A stretch of DNA of 64,000 bases from NCBI RefSeq assembly GCF_038050375.1, contig NZ_CP150886.1, forward strand, positions 496,001-560,000, read 5' to 3'. A program made the translations under genes and the position numbers. Origin of the DNA: Okeanomitos corallinicola TIOX110 (GTDB taxonomy: Bacteria; Cyanobacteriota; Cyanobacteriia; Cyanobacteriales; Nostocaceae). Of the stretch, positions 39,372 to 47,505 are shown one piece after another (positions within the stretch are counted from its first letter, which is position 1; each line of letters starts with the position of its first letter). Under the pieces are notes generated by a model that worked only from the letters and a program-made list of their open reading frames with translations, was not told where the DNA came from and searched no databases.

Positions 39372-40343
39372 TTACACCAGACAAGCTATAAAATCCTGTT
39401 TTAACTTAGCTGTATCTAAATTACGACCAATAAAAACAAGTTCATTTTTGCGGGTTTCATTTTCTTTCCAAGGTCTATCTTGTGTACCATCAAATATCAT
39501 GTGTACTCCTTGAAAAACAAAACGATTATCTTCACCAGCTATGTTTAAAATACCTTTCATACGGAAAATGTCTGGGCCTTTGGTGCTGAGTAATTCAGTC
39601 ATCCAAGCATTTAATTTTTCTGCATTTATTGCACCATTTTCTACCAATGCTACAGAATAAACGCTATCATCATGTTCATGGGCATCTTCACCTAAGAAAT
39701 TCGGATCAATTTCTAAAGCCCGTTCTAAATCAAAAGCCTGAACTCCTAGCAAAGCATCCATTGATAATTCAGAATTTTGGGTACGATAAATTTTAGCCAT
39801 AGCGTTCATTGATCGAATTCTCTGCTCTAACTCTGCTAAAATTTCTGGCGTGACTAAATCAGTTTTATTTAATAAAATCACATCAGCAAAAGCTATTTGT
39901 TCCTGAGCTTCGTCTGCTTCCCAATGTTGCCAAATATGTTTAGCATCTACAACCGTCACCACCGCATCTAGTGATAGTTGATTTTGCATATCTTCATCTA
40001 CAAAAAATGTCTGAATTACAGGTGCAGGGTCAGCCAATCCCGTAGTTTCAATTACTAAATGATCAAATTTATCTCGGCGTTTCATCAAATTGCCGATAAT
40101 GCGAATTAAATCACCACGGACTGTACAACAAATACAGCCATTGTTCATTTCAAATATTTCTTCATCTGCATCAATAACTAACTGATTATCAATGCCTACT
40201 TCTCCAAATTCATTGACAATTACTGCAACTTTTTTACCGTGTTCATAGGTAAGAATATGGTTAAGTAAGGTAGTTTTTCCTGCTCCCAAATAACCAGTTA
40301 AAACGGTTACAGGCACTGAGTTTGATGTTTCTGAAGTGATCAT
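39372..40343 (-). CDS. COG0523 (CobW/G3E family) GTP-binding protein
   Basis: A P-loop GTPase of about 323 residues of the G3E family, which helps deliver metals, often zinc, to target proteins. It has the Walker A motif GYLGAGKTTLLNHIL near the N-terminus, the metal-binding CxCC motif in NNGCICCTVRGDL near residue 70, ETTGLADPAP, and NKTD as the guanine-specificity motif. The C-terminal CobW domain ends in VFIGRNLD. A TTG 9 bases upstream (40352) would add three residues; the ATG at 40343 is the better start. The exact metal target cannot be told from sequence, and no Zur-like box was evident. Confidence 0.9.
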   Translation of the reverse strand: MITSETSNSVPVTVLTGYLGAGKTTLLNHILTYEHGKKVAVIVNEFGEVGIDNQLVIDADEEIFEMNNGCICCTVRGDLIRIIGNLMKRRDKFDHLVIETTGLADPAPVIQTFFVDEDMQNQLSLDAVVTVVDAKHIWQHWEADEAQEQIAFADVILLNKTDLVTPEILAELEQRIRSMNAMAKIYRTQNSELSMDALLGVQAFDLERALEIDPNFLGEDAHEHDDSVYSVALVENGAINAEKLNAWMTELLSTKGPDIFRMKGILNIAGEDNRFVFQGVHMIFDGTQDRPWKENETRKNELVFIGRNLDTAKLKQDFIACLV

Positions 40344-40589
40344 AATTTTCAAGTGATTTCAAAGCAATTGTGATGATTTTTTTAGTAAATGGTCAGCAGT
40401 CAGCTTTTGAATAGTTACGTAAAAAACCAGTATTTGATCATCTACTGATTTCCTAATCTCCTGACTGCTAAATTCTGACATTTATTGAAAATCATTACCT
40501 GTCTAACACATATTCGTTAAAAATGGTAGTTTTGTTTCCAAAAAGACTGCCGGAGATTCTTCGTTTACTTCCCGCTTCACCTATCACCG

Positions 40590-41027
40590 TTAATTTTCTA
40601 ACTTACATTCCAGTGCTTTTTTCTGCATGGTTTTAAAGATGTTGTAGAAACCATTCGCGCGGGAAGGTGTGAGACTGACATCTAAACCTGTGGCTTGAAT
40701 AAAATCAGGTTTTAATTCTACAATTTCTGTAGGTGTTAGTCCTTTGCATCCTTCTATCAAAAGTGCTAACAAACCTTTGGTTAGCTGAGAATCAGAATCT
40801 CCTTGAAAAAATACTTTCCCCTCATCATTAAATGAAGCTGTGACATATACCTGGGAAACGCAACCAGGGACTTTATTTTCGGGGACTTTATCAGCTTCGG
40901 GAAATTCTGGTAGTTTCTGAGCATACCAGATCAATTGTTCATAACGTCGTTTTGGATCGGAAGCACGTTGGAAGCGCTGGACAATTTTAGCTAAAGCTGG
41001 TGGTAAGGAGTCAAGACTCAAGGACAT
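40590..41027 (-). CDS. sufE: SufE family cysteine desulfurase activator
   Basis: A 145-residue SufE protein, which takes persulfide sulfur from SufS for Fe-S cluster assembly. It has the family pattern ALAKIVQRFQ near the N-terminus and the sulfur-accepting Cys in NKVPGCVSQVYV near residue 54, followed by GDSDSQLTKGLLALLIEG. Length and spacing are normal for the family. It stands alone, 246 bases from the GTPase gene and divergent from psaK. Confidence 0.93.
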   Translation of the reverse strand: MSLSLDSLPPALAKIVQRFQRASDPKRRYEQLIWYAQKLPEFPEADKVPENKVPGCVSQVYVTASFNDEGKVFFQGDSDSQLTKGLLALLIEGCKGLTPTEIVELKPDFIQATGLDVSLTPSRANGFYNIFKTMQKKALECKLEN

Positions 41028-41279
41028 AGTAATTCTAGAAAATAATCCGTCTTATGTTGAGTGTAAATGATCTGGGATATTTGCGAGCGATCGCCAGGGA
41101 CAGGATGTAAGTGATAGGATACAGAGAACGGGTGATGGTGAAATGGCTAGTAACTGATAAATTATGAAGTAATTAGACAAAATATTAAATAATACTGCTT
41201 AATTGGGATCTTTATTGGTTTTTATTAGTAATTATTAAGATTATTAGTCCATAAATTTAGAATTTGAGGAGAAAACTCG

Positions 41280-41540
41280 ATGTTGACTTCTGTTTTACTC
41301 GCTACAGCACCCACACCCCTAGAATGGACTCCTACCGTTGGCATAATTATGATTATCGCTAATATTATAGCGATCGCCTATGGTAAATTTACCATCGAAT
41401 ATCCTAGCGTAGAACCAGCCGCACCCTCTCCCAGATTCTTTGGTGGTTTTGGTTTACCTGCTATACTCGCAACTACTGCTTTTGGTCATATTTTAGGTGC
41501 TGGTATTATCTTAGGTCTGCACAACATTGGCAGAATCTAA
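41280..41540 (+). CDS. psaK: Photosystem I subunit PsaK (subunit X)
   Basis: An 86-residue thylakoid membrane protein of photosystem I. It has two hydrophobic segments, the first around WTPTVGIIMIIANIIAIAYG and the second around LPAILATTAFGHILGAGII, joined by a polar loop with EPAAPSPRFFGG, as in PsaK. A strong ribosome site (GAGGAGA) lies 8 bases before the ATG. The stop codon is followed after one base by a MITE-like element. Confidence 0.95.
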   Translation: MLTSVLLATAPTPLEWTPTVGIIMIIANIIAIAYGKFTIEYPSVEPAAPSPRFFGGFGLPAILATTAFGHILGAGIILGLHNIGRI

Positions 41541-41541
41541 G

Positions 41542-41677
41542 AGGATGTTTGAAAAGTCTCACATCATGTATCAAATATTTTCAGATCCCCTACTGTGACT
41601 CTATTTCCCCCCTTAATAAGGGGTTAGGGGGGATTTACAAGTGCTGGATACAAAACTAAAAAGTTTTCAAACACCCT
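41542..41677. mobile_element. MITE-like element downstream of psaK
   Basis: A 136-bp stretch with terminal inverted repeats: left AGGATGTTTGAAAAGTC, right (reverse complement) AGGGTGTTTGAAAACTT. It contains an internal palindrome of CCCCCCTTAATAAGGGG type and has no coding capacity. A degraded relative of its end is seen at about 60447 (AGGATGTTTTAAAAGTTT). Confidence 0.6.
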
Positions 41678-41813
41678 ATAAGCTTTACATCTAAATTGTG
41701 TATCCATTGTGATTAATTATCCCGGCCTAGTTGATGTTGGTCGGGATTTTTGGTAATTATCTTGACTAATTTGATATTATCTGTCACAATAGATAATGCT
41801 AATCTAAATTTAT

Positions 41814-41886
<73 letters not shown>

Positions 41887-41996
41887 TTACAGTGCTAATC
41901 AAAAAATTACCTTCATAATTAAATTCCCACCTTAGACGGTTTTTTGACTGCACCACTAGCACCAGCCTTAGAATTCTGCTATTATTGCATTAATTC

Positions 41997-42068
41997 GGGT
42001 GATTAGCTCAACGGCAGAGCATCGGACTCTTAATCCGCTGGTTCTGGGTTCAAATCCCAGATTACCCA
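41997..42068 (+). tRNA. tRNA-Lys (CTT)
   Basis: Acceptor GGGTGAT/ATTACCC, D-arm TAGCTCAACGGCAGAGC, anticodon loop CTCTTAA giving CTT, T-arm CTGGG/CCCAG. A 3' piece of a very similar tRNA recurs at 47376-47417, so this gene is the likely target of an integrated element. CCA is not encoded. Confidence 0.95.
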
Positions 42069-42264
42069 TTAATTTATAATCCATTATATTTTTTCTTGCC
42101 TAAATCTTGCCTACTATCAGAAAGAATCCCCCTCACTTGAGAGGCAATTAGAATCAAGGCTGTCCAATGCGCTTGGCAGCAAACAATCCTCGCCTCTATT
42201 CATTTTCATGAGTAATTTAAAATATAATTATTTGTATAAATAAATAGGTTAAACCTCAAAGAAA

Positions 42265-42594
42265 ATGGCTGAAAAATCATTGCAGGACGTATTAGGCTCG
42301 AACGCCAGCCAAACCTCCACACAAATCTTTTTAGACAAAACCGATATAGGACTATCGCCATCAGAGTCTCACTCTGCTGATCAGATTATTTCCGCTATTG
42401 CTATCACTGCAAAGCCAATTTTGAATCAGGCTCAGTTTGATGCAGAATACGAGCAGAAAGTGTATATATCAGAGGGATTTAAATCCTTCACCTCAAAAAA
42501 TGATGGAACTAATGATATAGAGCATCGAGTAGATCAAATTGTAATTAATTTAGCCAAGGAAGATGATACTTCCTTAAATCCTGAAGATTATTAA
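42265..42594 (+). CDS. Hypothetical protein, 109 residues
   Basis: Not recognised. A soluble, acidic, low-Cys protein beginning MAEKSLQDVLG with no signal peptide or membrane segment. It lies first in the island, 196 bases after the tRNA-Lys, and is followed 54 bases later by another unknown gene in the same direction, so the two may be one operon. The codon use and ordered amino-acid composition look like a real gene. It could be island cargo. Confidence 0.6.
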   Translation: MAEKSLQDVLGSNASQTSTQIFLDKTDIGLSPSESHSADQIISAIAITAKPILNQAQFDAEYEQKVYISEGFKSFTSKNDGTNDIEHRVDQIVINLAKEDDTSLNPEDY

Positions 42595-42648
42595 TTGTAT
42601 CCATAAAATCCCTGCCGATACTATTTTTCTGGCGGGGTAAGGAGAAAT

Positions 42649-43158
42649 ATGTTTTCATGTCCGATGGGGCAATTGCCGACTGTTTCTAATGGTGGGAATT
42701 CCTATCAATTTAATGAGCCGATAGATCCGCAAATAATCCCTAACCCTAATCAGCCCCACTGCGTATATGTAGAGGTTCGAATTTTCAATTCCATATTACC
42801 TTATCGCCGAGATGCAGAAGGTAATATCTTTCCGGGTTACCCAAGGGAGGATTCCTGGGTAAGATTCGACTTCACTCCAATAGAAGTAATCCTCCGACGG
42901 GTCTTTTCTTCCGGATTCGAAGGATATAACAATATTGTTATTTCCTCTTGCTTCAATCCGCAGCGAGAATCAGTCGTTGGCGGGGCTGGCTACTGGGTTA
43001 AGTTGGATGTTACTCAAAGGGTCGAAATCATAAGGAGAGATAATCAAGAAAAAATACCTCCTTATCTTTTAGTAGTTTTGGATCAGGATGGGAATCCTTT
43101 ACTTTCGATTCCCACCAATGATCCAAATATTGGATTACAGCACTTCCGGCTGTTATGA
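42649..43158 (+). CDS. Hypothetical protein truncated by IS630 insertion
   Basis: A 169-residue frame of unknown function with a good ribosome site (GGAG, 5 bases before ATG). The protein has many Pro, Asn and aromatic residues and beta-type patterns (VYVEVRIF, WVRFDFTPIEVILRRVF, YLLVVLDQDGNP). It carries two Cys near the start but no clear signal peptide. The last seven codons and the stop come from the terminal repeat of the IS630 element beginning at 43138, so the original C-terminus is lost. The rest of the gene is not found on the other side of the IS. It is likely co-transcribed with the unknown gene before it. Confidence 0.6.
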   Translation: MFSCPMGQLPTVSNGGNSYQFNEPIDPQIIPNPNQPHCVYVEVRIFNSILPYRRDAEGNIFPGYPREDSWVRFDFTPIEVILRRVFSSGFEGYNNIVISSCFNPQRESVVGGAGYWVKLDVTQRVEIIRRDNQEKIPPYLLVVLDQDGNPLLSIPTNDPNIGLQHFRLL

Positions 43159-44153
43159 GGTACAGTAGCAGCAACTAGCAAACCAGTTTCTTAAATGTTG
43201 AGGATTTATTAAGTCGAGTGCAACTGAGATTAGCTTATCAACCATTTCTGTTGTGGTTGGAGTAAAGCTACGTAAGAAAGATTTGAGTTGTGACCACCAT
43301 AATTCAATTGGATTAAAATCAGGAGAGTATGAGGATAAACAAAGAACTGAAGCACCAACAGCTTCAATCATTGACACAATTGAATCTCGTTTATGTGCGG
43401 ATAAATTATCCATTACTACTACTGCTCCCGACCATAACTGTGGCACTAAAAACTTTTCAACAAATACTTCAAAAGCGTTGCCATCCATTGAATCATTCAT
43501 TGTCATTAATGCAACTACTTTTTTAATACTAATAGCTCCAATTACTGTAACCTTTGAGCCTCGATAAAAGGGTTTGACAGAGTAAGCTCTTGCTCCTAGT
43601 TGTGAGCGGGCATGAGTCCTCGTTAAGCCAAGTAGGATACCAGTTTCGTCCAGAAATACTAAATTTTCTGGCTCTATATTTTTGACCTGATCCCAATAAT
43701 CTAATCTTAAATTCAGAACTCTTTCTGTTCCTGCTTGGGTACTCCGCGTTGTTTTTTTTTTACGATTTAATCCTAATTTCTGTAATGCAGAACACATTGC
43801 ACTTCGACCTACCCAATTACCAGTTTTATCTGCAAATAATTCACACAATTCTATCAATGTTGCATCCGAATTTGCTTCAACCAATTCTCTTAAATCTATG
43901 TCCGCATTTGTCAGATGACTAAATTGTGGTTTTCCTCGCTTCTTGGGTTGTAAATCTCCATCAATTTTTTGTTGTTTTACCAGCTTTTGTACTAAACTTT
44001 TTGACACAGAAAATATATTAGCTACTTTCCTGATTGATATGTTTTTTTGAATATGCGCAGCAACTATTTTTTCTCGAAGATCCACAGAGTATGATTTCAT
44101 TTAAAAGCATTTGTATTTTAATCTAGTGTACCTCATTACAGCCGGAAGTGCTG
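43138..44153 (-). mobile_element. IS630-family insertion sequence, intact
   Basis: About 1.02 kb bounded by TA dinucleotides at 43136-43137 and 44154-44155, the usual IS630 target. Terminal repeats begin CAGCACTTCCGGCTGT on both ends and agree over 26 bases with one mismatch (T or A at the 17th base, before ATGAGGTAC). It encodes one full-length transposase on the minus strand. Confidence 0.93.
43153..44100 (-). CDS. IS630-family transposase
   Basis: A full-length 315-residue DDE transposase. The N-terminal helix-turn-helix is SIRKVANIFSVSKSLVQKLVK. The catalytic triad can be seen as D in LVFLDETG, D in VVVMDNLSAHK and E in SPDFNPIELWW. It fills the element almost end to end; its stop codon overlaps the left terminal repeat. 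There is no internal stop and no programmed frameshift, so it could still be active. Confidence 0.95.
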   Translation of the reverse strand: MKSYSVDLREKIVAAHIQKNISIRKVANIFSVSKSLVQKLVKQQKIDGDLQPKKRGKPQFSHLTNADIDLRELVEANSDATLIELCELFADKTGNWVGRSAMCSALQKLGLNRKKKTTRSTQAGTERVLNLRLDYWDQVKNIEPENLVFLDETGILLGLTRTHARSQLGARAYSVKPFYRGSKVTVIGAISIKKVVALMTMNDSMDGNAFEVFVEKFLVPQLWSGAVVVMDNLSAHKRDSIVSMIEAVGASVLCLSSYSPDFNPIELWWSQLKSFLRSFTPTTTEMVDKLISVALDLINPQHLRNWFASCCYCTS

Positions 44154-44425
44154 TATTGAGAGAGAGATACGAACCCAAAGATTTATTCAAAATAATAGAG
44201 AAAATAATTAACCTAGAAGGAGGAATATTAAGTGTAGATGACACGGTTATAGAAAAGATTTACAGCGACCCCAAAAATGCCGAATTAATCGGTTATTTTT
44301 GGTCAGGAAAAGCCCATAAAACTATTATTGGCTTAAATTTAATCACTTTATATTACAGTGATATTAATGGTAATTCAGTCCCAATTAATTACAGAATATA
44401 TGATAAAAAGGAGGGAAAAACAAAT
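44154..44425 (+). pseudogene. Internal fragment of an IS4/IS701-like transposase
   Basis: A 270-base piece almost identical to part of the transposase at 46110-47160, running from LRERYEPKDLF to KKEGKT, in the opposite orientation to that copy. Its left end is the TA target of the IS630 element. In the intact copy the same TA follows CCGCTTTT, so the IS630 jumped into this element and the sequence to its left was later deleted. The right end stops after GGGAAAAACAAA and joins unrelated coding DNA. Confidence 0.85.
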
Positions 44426-44984
44426 TTTTAATTTAGCACTGACAACTCCTGTGATTGTCAATTTACCTGCTCACGTAACTAGAGCAGTGAATGATTGGAT
44501 TGAGCGCAATCAAATACTAGAAATGGGAACTCAGCATAAAGTCGATATCTGCAAGTGGTTTGTTGGCAATGGTGGATATGATAGCGTTCAGTTATTGATT
44601 CAATCTTTAAACCACTTTGAAGGCAAAATTAAGCACGTCTTTGTTCGCAATTTTGGTCTATGCGATGACTGGAAACACGTGGATGAAAGAGAGGATTTAC
44701 AAGAGTTAATTCAAGCTCAACAAGTACCTATAATTAACTTTCCTAAGTTTAGTTATCGAGAGCGGGATTTACTTGATGCAACGCGGATAAACTTTTCTCA
44801 AGCTTTCTTAACTGCTGAGTTGGGTGTTTTGGGTCAGCAGCGTTTGCATAGTTTTCTTAAAAAAGCTTATGAAGAAATTGGCAAGGCGCAAGTATGGAAT
44901 GTGGCTCAACCGGCTAATAAATTCTCAGTAGATATAGCCTATTTTGGTAGCCCTCAAAGAAACTATTGTCATAATGAAGATTGA
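44426..44984 (+). pseudogene. C-terminal remnant of a ParA/TraL-like protein
   Basis: An open frame of about 185 codons joined in frame, by accident, to the IS fragment on its left. The visible protein (TTPVIVNLPAHVTRAVNDW, then HVFVRNFGLCDDWKHVDERED) resembles the C-terminal half of the ParA-like P-loop proteins of mobile elements (TraL/MobD type) as I remember them. The P-loop half is absent. It supports a plasmid or integrative-element origin for the island. The family call is by memory of sequence style and is uncertain. Confidence 0.45.
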
Positions 44985-45029
44985 TGCAGCTATTCAAGAA
45001 TGTTCTATCACGTAGAGGAGAGATGAAGA

Positions 45030-45320
45030 ATGATGCTCAAAGAACTACTTCTCCAAGAAATTGAATCCACTCCAGACAGCATTCTGGCTGAAACCCTAGA
45101 CTTTTTACGCTTTCTCAAAGCCAAGGAAACCCAAACACAGCCCAAAGTAGAAGTAGCTGAAGAACCTACTCACACAAGAGTAAATTCCACAGGTAATTCA
45201 CTCCTAGAACACTTGAAAACGATTGGTAAATGGGAAGGTGATGATTTACAAGAGTGCCTCCAGCTAGTTTATGCCACTCGTGGCAAGGCCAAATTTGATG
45301 ACGATAACCCCTTTGAATAA
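45030..45320 (+). CDS. VapB-type antitoxin (DUF2281-like)
   Basis: A 96-residue protein opening with LLLQEIESTPDSILAETLDFLRFLKAK, the short helical pattern of antitoxins paired with PIN toxins in cyanobacteria. The rest is polar and probably disordered until it binds the toxin. It is preceded by GGAGAG and may start at either of two adjacent ATGs. Its stop lies 7 bases before the toxin start, so the two form an operon. It should repress its own promoter and neutralise the toxin. Confidence 0.75.
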   Translation: MMLKELLLQEIESTPDSILAETLDFLRFLKAKETQTQPKVEVAEEPTHTRVNSTGNSLLEHLKTIGKWEGDDLQECLQLVYATRGKAKFDDDNPFE

Positions 45321-45327
45321 TGTACCA

Positions 45328-45771
45328 ATGTACCTACTAGATACAAATCACTGTAGCCTGGCAATTCTCGGTGATGCCAATGTGCTTCGTCACCTTGCTG
45401 AGATGGAAAATTCTTTAATTACAACCTGCGTCATTGTTCAAGGTGAACTGATAGACATGGCAGAACGTTCTCAACGCAGGGAAAGTAACTTAGCTCTGAT
45501 TCACCGTTTTCTACAGGGTATATACATTTACAGTATTGATGGATTTACTGCTACTATGTACGGACAACTGAAAGCCGCTTTGTTCAATCAATTTGCACCG
45601 AAAGAAAAAAGCAAGCGAAGAAAAACGAAAATCACTGATTTAGGCTTTGATGAAAATGACCTCTGGATTACTGCTGTAGCTTTACAACACAGTCTTACCG
45701 TTGTATCAGCCGATAGTGACTTTCAGCGTATTATACAAGTACGACCATTGTCTGTTGAATCTTGGCTGTAA
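45328..45771 (+). CDS. VapC-type PIN-domain toxin
   Basis: A 147-residue PIN-domain ribonuclease. It starts MYLLDTNHCSLAILGD, with the first acidic catalytic residue in LLDTN, then E in VIVQGELIDMA, D in DENDLWITAVAL and D in VVSADSDF, the four PIN positions. A longer frame from 45271 is open but overlaps the antitoxin, so I chose the ATG at 45328. It would cleave RNA when the antitoxin is lost, which tends to keep the island in place. Confidence 0.88.
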   Translation: MYLLDTNHCSLAILGDANVLRHLAEMENSLITTCVIVQGELIDMAERSQRRESNLALIHRFLQGIYIYSIDGFTATMYGQLKAALFNQFAPKEKSKRRKTKITDLGFDENDLWITAVALQHSLTVVSADSDFQRIIQVRPLSVESWL

Positions 45772-45798
45772 ATCTGCATAAAAGAGAAGTGAAGGTAA

Positions 45799-46074
45799 AT
45801 GAACAGCTTGGCTAAAGAGGAAAAGATAATGACTGGAGTTTTTGAGATTTTTAAAAAGGTGAGAACTAAGCCAGGAATGTATATTGGTCGCTCTTCGGTG
45901 AGCGATTTATTTATGTTTTTAGTGGGGTATGAATACGCCCGTAGTGAGTTAGGAATTGAAACCACTCAGGAGGATGATGATTTTTATGGTGAGTTTCAGC
46001 CTTGGTTACAGCAGAAGTTGGGGATAACAACCGTCAGTTCTTGGGCGAAGATGATTATTGTTTATTGTCAATAG
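45799..46074 (+). CDS. Hypothetical protein, C-terminus cut by IS
   Basis: Unknown protein; only the first 91 residues are left. The core VFEIFKKVRTKPGMYIG followed by LFMFLVGYEYARSELGIE looks like a family of small uncharacterised cyanobacterial proteins. The stop codon TAG spans the junction with the IS at 46072, so the natural end is missing, and I see no continuation beyond the IS. Either ATG at 45799 (GAAGG before it) or at 45829 (GAGGAAAAG before it) could be the start; the second gives the more conserved-looking N-terminus. Confidence 0.5.
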   Translation: MNSLAKEEKIMTGVFEIFKKVRTKPGMYIGRSSVSDLFMFLVGYEYARSELGIETTQEDDDFYGEFQPWLQQKLGITTVSSWAKMIIVYCQ

Positions 46075-46109
46075 GACTTACGCATTGACAAAAATATCAT
46101 TTATGCAGT

Positions 46110-47075
46110 CTAGACAATGGCATTCTTGTCAAGGTTAGCAAAAATGTGTTCACGGACAACAGAAGTAAACAGATTCCTCTGTACTTCATACCAATTGCTA
46201 ATTATTTTTTCAGAGCGCATAAACTCCAATTTCACAAAAGCTTGAAGTGAACAAAATATGTGAGTTTTGATTGCACAGGTATCTCTAACCATGAACCGAC
46301 AAATTCCACATACTTGTTTTATGGCTCGATGAAATGTTTCAATACCCCAATGGGTATCATGAATTGTGACGAAGGTACTTCTAGTTATGTCTTTGATTTT
46401 CTCCTCATCTGGCAGATATAAAATATAATGTCTAGAGTCTTCTTTTTTAAAGTCTTTCCTAAACAACTTTATAAATCCAAATTCTTTCAGATGAGTCCTT
46501 AATCCTTCTTCAGAAATAGCCAGAGTGCTGACCTGACAATACTTATGTGGCTCGTTTGAAACAGTTCTATTTTTTTCAATTCCGAATAAAAACCCCAATT
46601 TCTGGTTTTTTAGAAACTTCAAGTTTTCTACTCCAGAATACCAACTATCTCCTGTTACCATTCTGGGTTTGACTCCCCAGCTTATTATTTCACTTACCAT
46701 TTCTCTAAAATAATCGTTTTTTGTTTTTCCCTCCTTTTTATCATATATTCTGTAATTAATTGGGACTGAATTACCATTAATATCACTGTAATATAAAGTG
46801 ATTAAATTTAAGCCAATAATAGTTTTATGGGCTTTTCCTGACCAAAAATAACCGATTAATTCGGCATTTTTGGGGTCGCTGTAAATCTTTTCTATAACCG
46901 TGTCATCTACACTTAATATTCCTCCTTCTAGGTTAATTATTTTCTCTATTATTTTGAATAAATCTTTGGGTTCGTATCTCTCTCTCAATAAAAAGCGGTT
47001 TACACTATCATGTGAAACATTTCCCAATATCTCTGCTAACCTACTGCACCCTCCATACTTTGGCTCTGACAGCAA
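46110..47075 (-). CDS. IS4/IS701-like transposase
   Basis: About 321 residues. DDE residues are seen in ILSVDDTVIE, RMVTGDSWYSG and the YREK-like block HWGIETFHRAIKQVCG. There is no ATG at the expected N-terminus. The frame stays open upstream to about 47157 (through LDIYTLFLLSEPKYGGCSRLAEILGN), so the true start may be a non-ATG codon further up, or the original start was replaced by the short repeat found there. Apart from that the protein looks complete. Confidence 0.88.
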   Translation of the reverse strand: MLSEPKYGGCSRLAEILGNVSHDSVNRFLLRERYEPKDLFKIIEKIINLEGGILSVDDTVIEKIYSDPKNAELIGYFWSGKAHKTIIGLNLITLYYSDINGNSVPINYRIYDKKEGKTKNDYFREMVSEIISWGVKPRMVTGDSWYSGVENLKFLKNQKLGFLFGIEKNRTVSNEPHKYCQVSTLAISEEGLRTHLKEFGFIKLFRKDFKKEDSRHYILYLPDEEKIKDITRSTFVTIHDTHWGIETFHRAIKQVCGICRFMVRDTCAIKTHIFCSLQAFVKLEFMRSEKIISNWYEVQRNLFTSVVREHIFANLDKNAIV

Positions 47076-47108
47076 AAATAAGGTGTAGATGTCTAGATTG
47101 CATTGTGC

Positions 47109-47141
47109 TGTCGTTCGCGTTAGCGTTGCGTAGCAAGGGTT
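47109..47141. repeat. Short dispersed repeat in the IS leader
   Basis: GC-rich, near-palindromic motif containing TTCGCGTTAGCGTTGCGTA, of a type scattered in Nostocales genomes. It sits where the transposase start would be expected. Confidence 0.4.
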
Positions 47142-47375
47142 TAGTAATTTCTCTCATTCTCCCACACCCATTACTAGACGACCCATATTTATCAATGCAC
47201 TATTTTATTATTCTGTCAATGCGTAAGTCCTAGATCATTTGATTTAGCTATGAGCAATCCCGCCCGCCCGTTACCTCCAATAGTCAAAAATTAATTTTCC
47301 TTAATATTCATGTTCTAATCATCAGTTTGGATAAAAAGCTGATGATTTTCCCTTGTGAAGTTGCAGGATTGCTGT

Positions 47376-47417
47376 CTCTTAATCCGCTGGTTCTGAGTTC
47401 GAATCTCAGATCACCCA
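47376..47417 (+). pseudogene. 3' fragment of tRNA-Lys (CTT), candidate att site
   Basis: The 42 bases match the anticodon loop to the 3' end of the tRNA-Lys at 41997-42068 with a few changes. The T-stem is CTGAG/CTCAG instead of CTGGG/CCCAG, so both strands of the stem changed together. The sequence just outside (TTA) also matches. There is no 5' half, so it cannot be a working tRNA. Confidence 0.8.
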
Positions 47418-47460
47418 TTAAACTCATTAAACGCCACAAAGTAGTAAAAATAGGATCTCA

Positions 47461-47497
47461 TTTAGGGTGCGTTATTGTATTATTGATGCACCTTAAA
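47461..47497. terminator. Hairpin downstream of the KAP NTPase gene
   Basis: TTTAGGGTGC (47461-47470) pairs with GCACCTTAAA (47488-47497) with one G-T pair. It lies 9 bases past the gene end on the minus strand. A related hairpin is at 52093-52126. It may act as a terminator or be a small repeat. Confidence 0.4.
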
Positions 47498-47505
47498 TAT
47501 TGTGC

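Larger units (their letters stand above)
46072..47232 (-). mobile_element. IS4/IS701-like insertion sequence
   Basis: A 1161-bp element with perfect 19-bp terminal inverted repeats, TAGGACTTACGCATTGACA at the left and its reverse complement at 47214-47232. It carries a DDE transposase on the minus strand. I see no target duplication beside it, which suggests that a deletion followed insertion. A second, broken copy lies at 44154-44425. Confidence 0.9.
42069..47417. mobile_element. Decayed genomic island in tRNA-Lys
   Basis: DNA between the intact tRNA-Lys and a direct 42-nt copy of its 3' end. It holds IS elements, an interrupted gene, a ParA/TraL-like remnant and a toxin-antitoxin pair, and no photosynthesis or core genes. 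No tyrosine recombinase remains, so the mobilising functions are gone or were supplied elsewhere. Confidence 0.6.

Noticed and set aside
44358-44984. A single 208-residue gene
   Set aside because: The first part reads through the IS fragment out of its transposase frame. The join at 44425/44426 is an accident, so only the right part is treated as a gene remnant.
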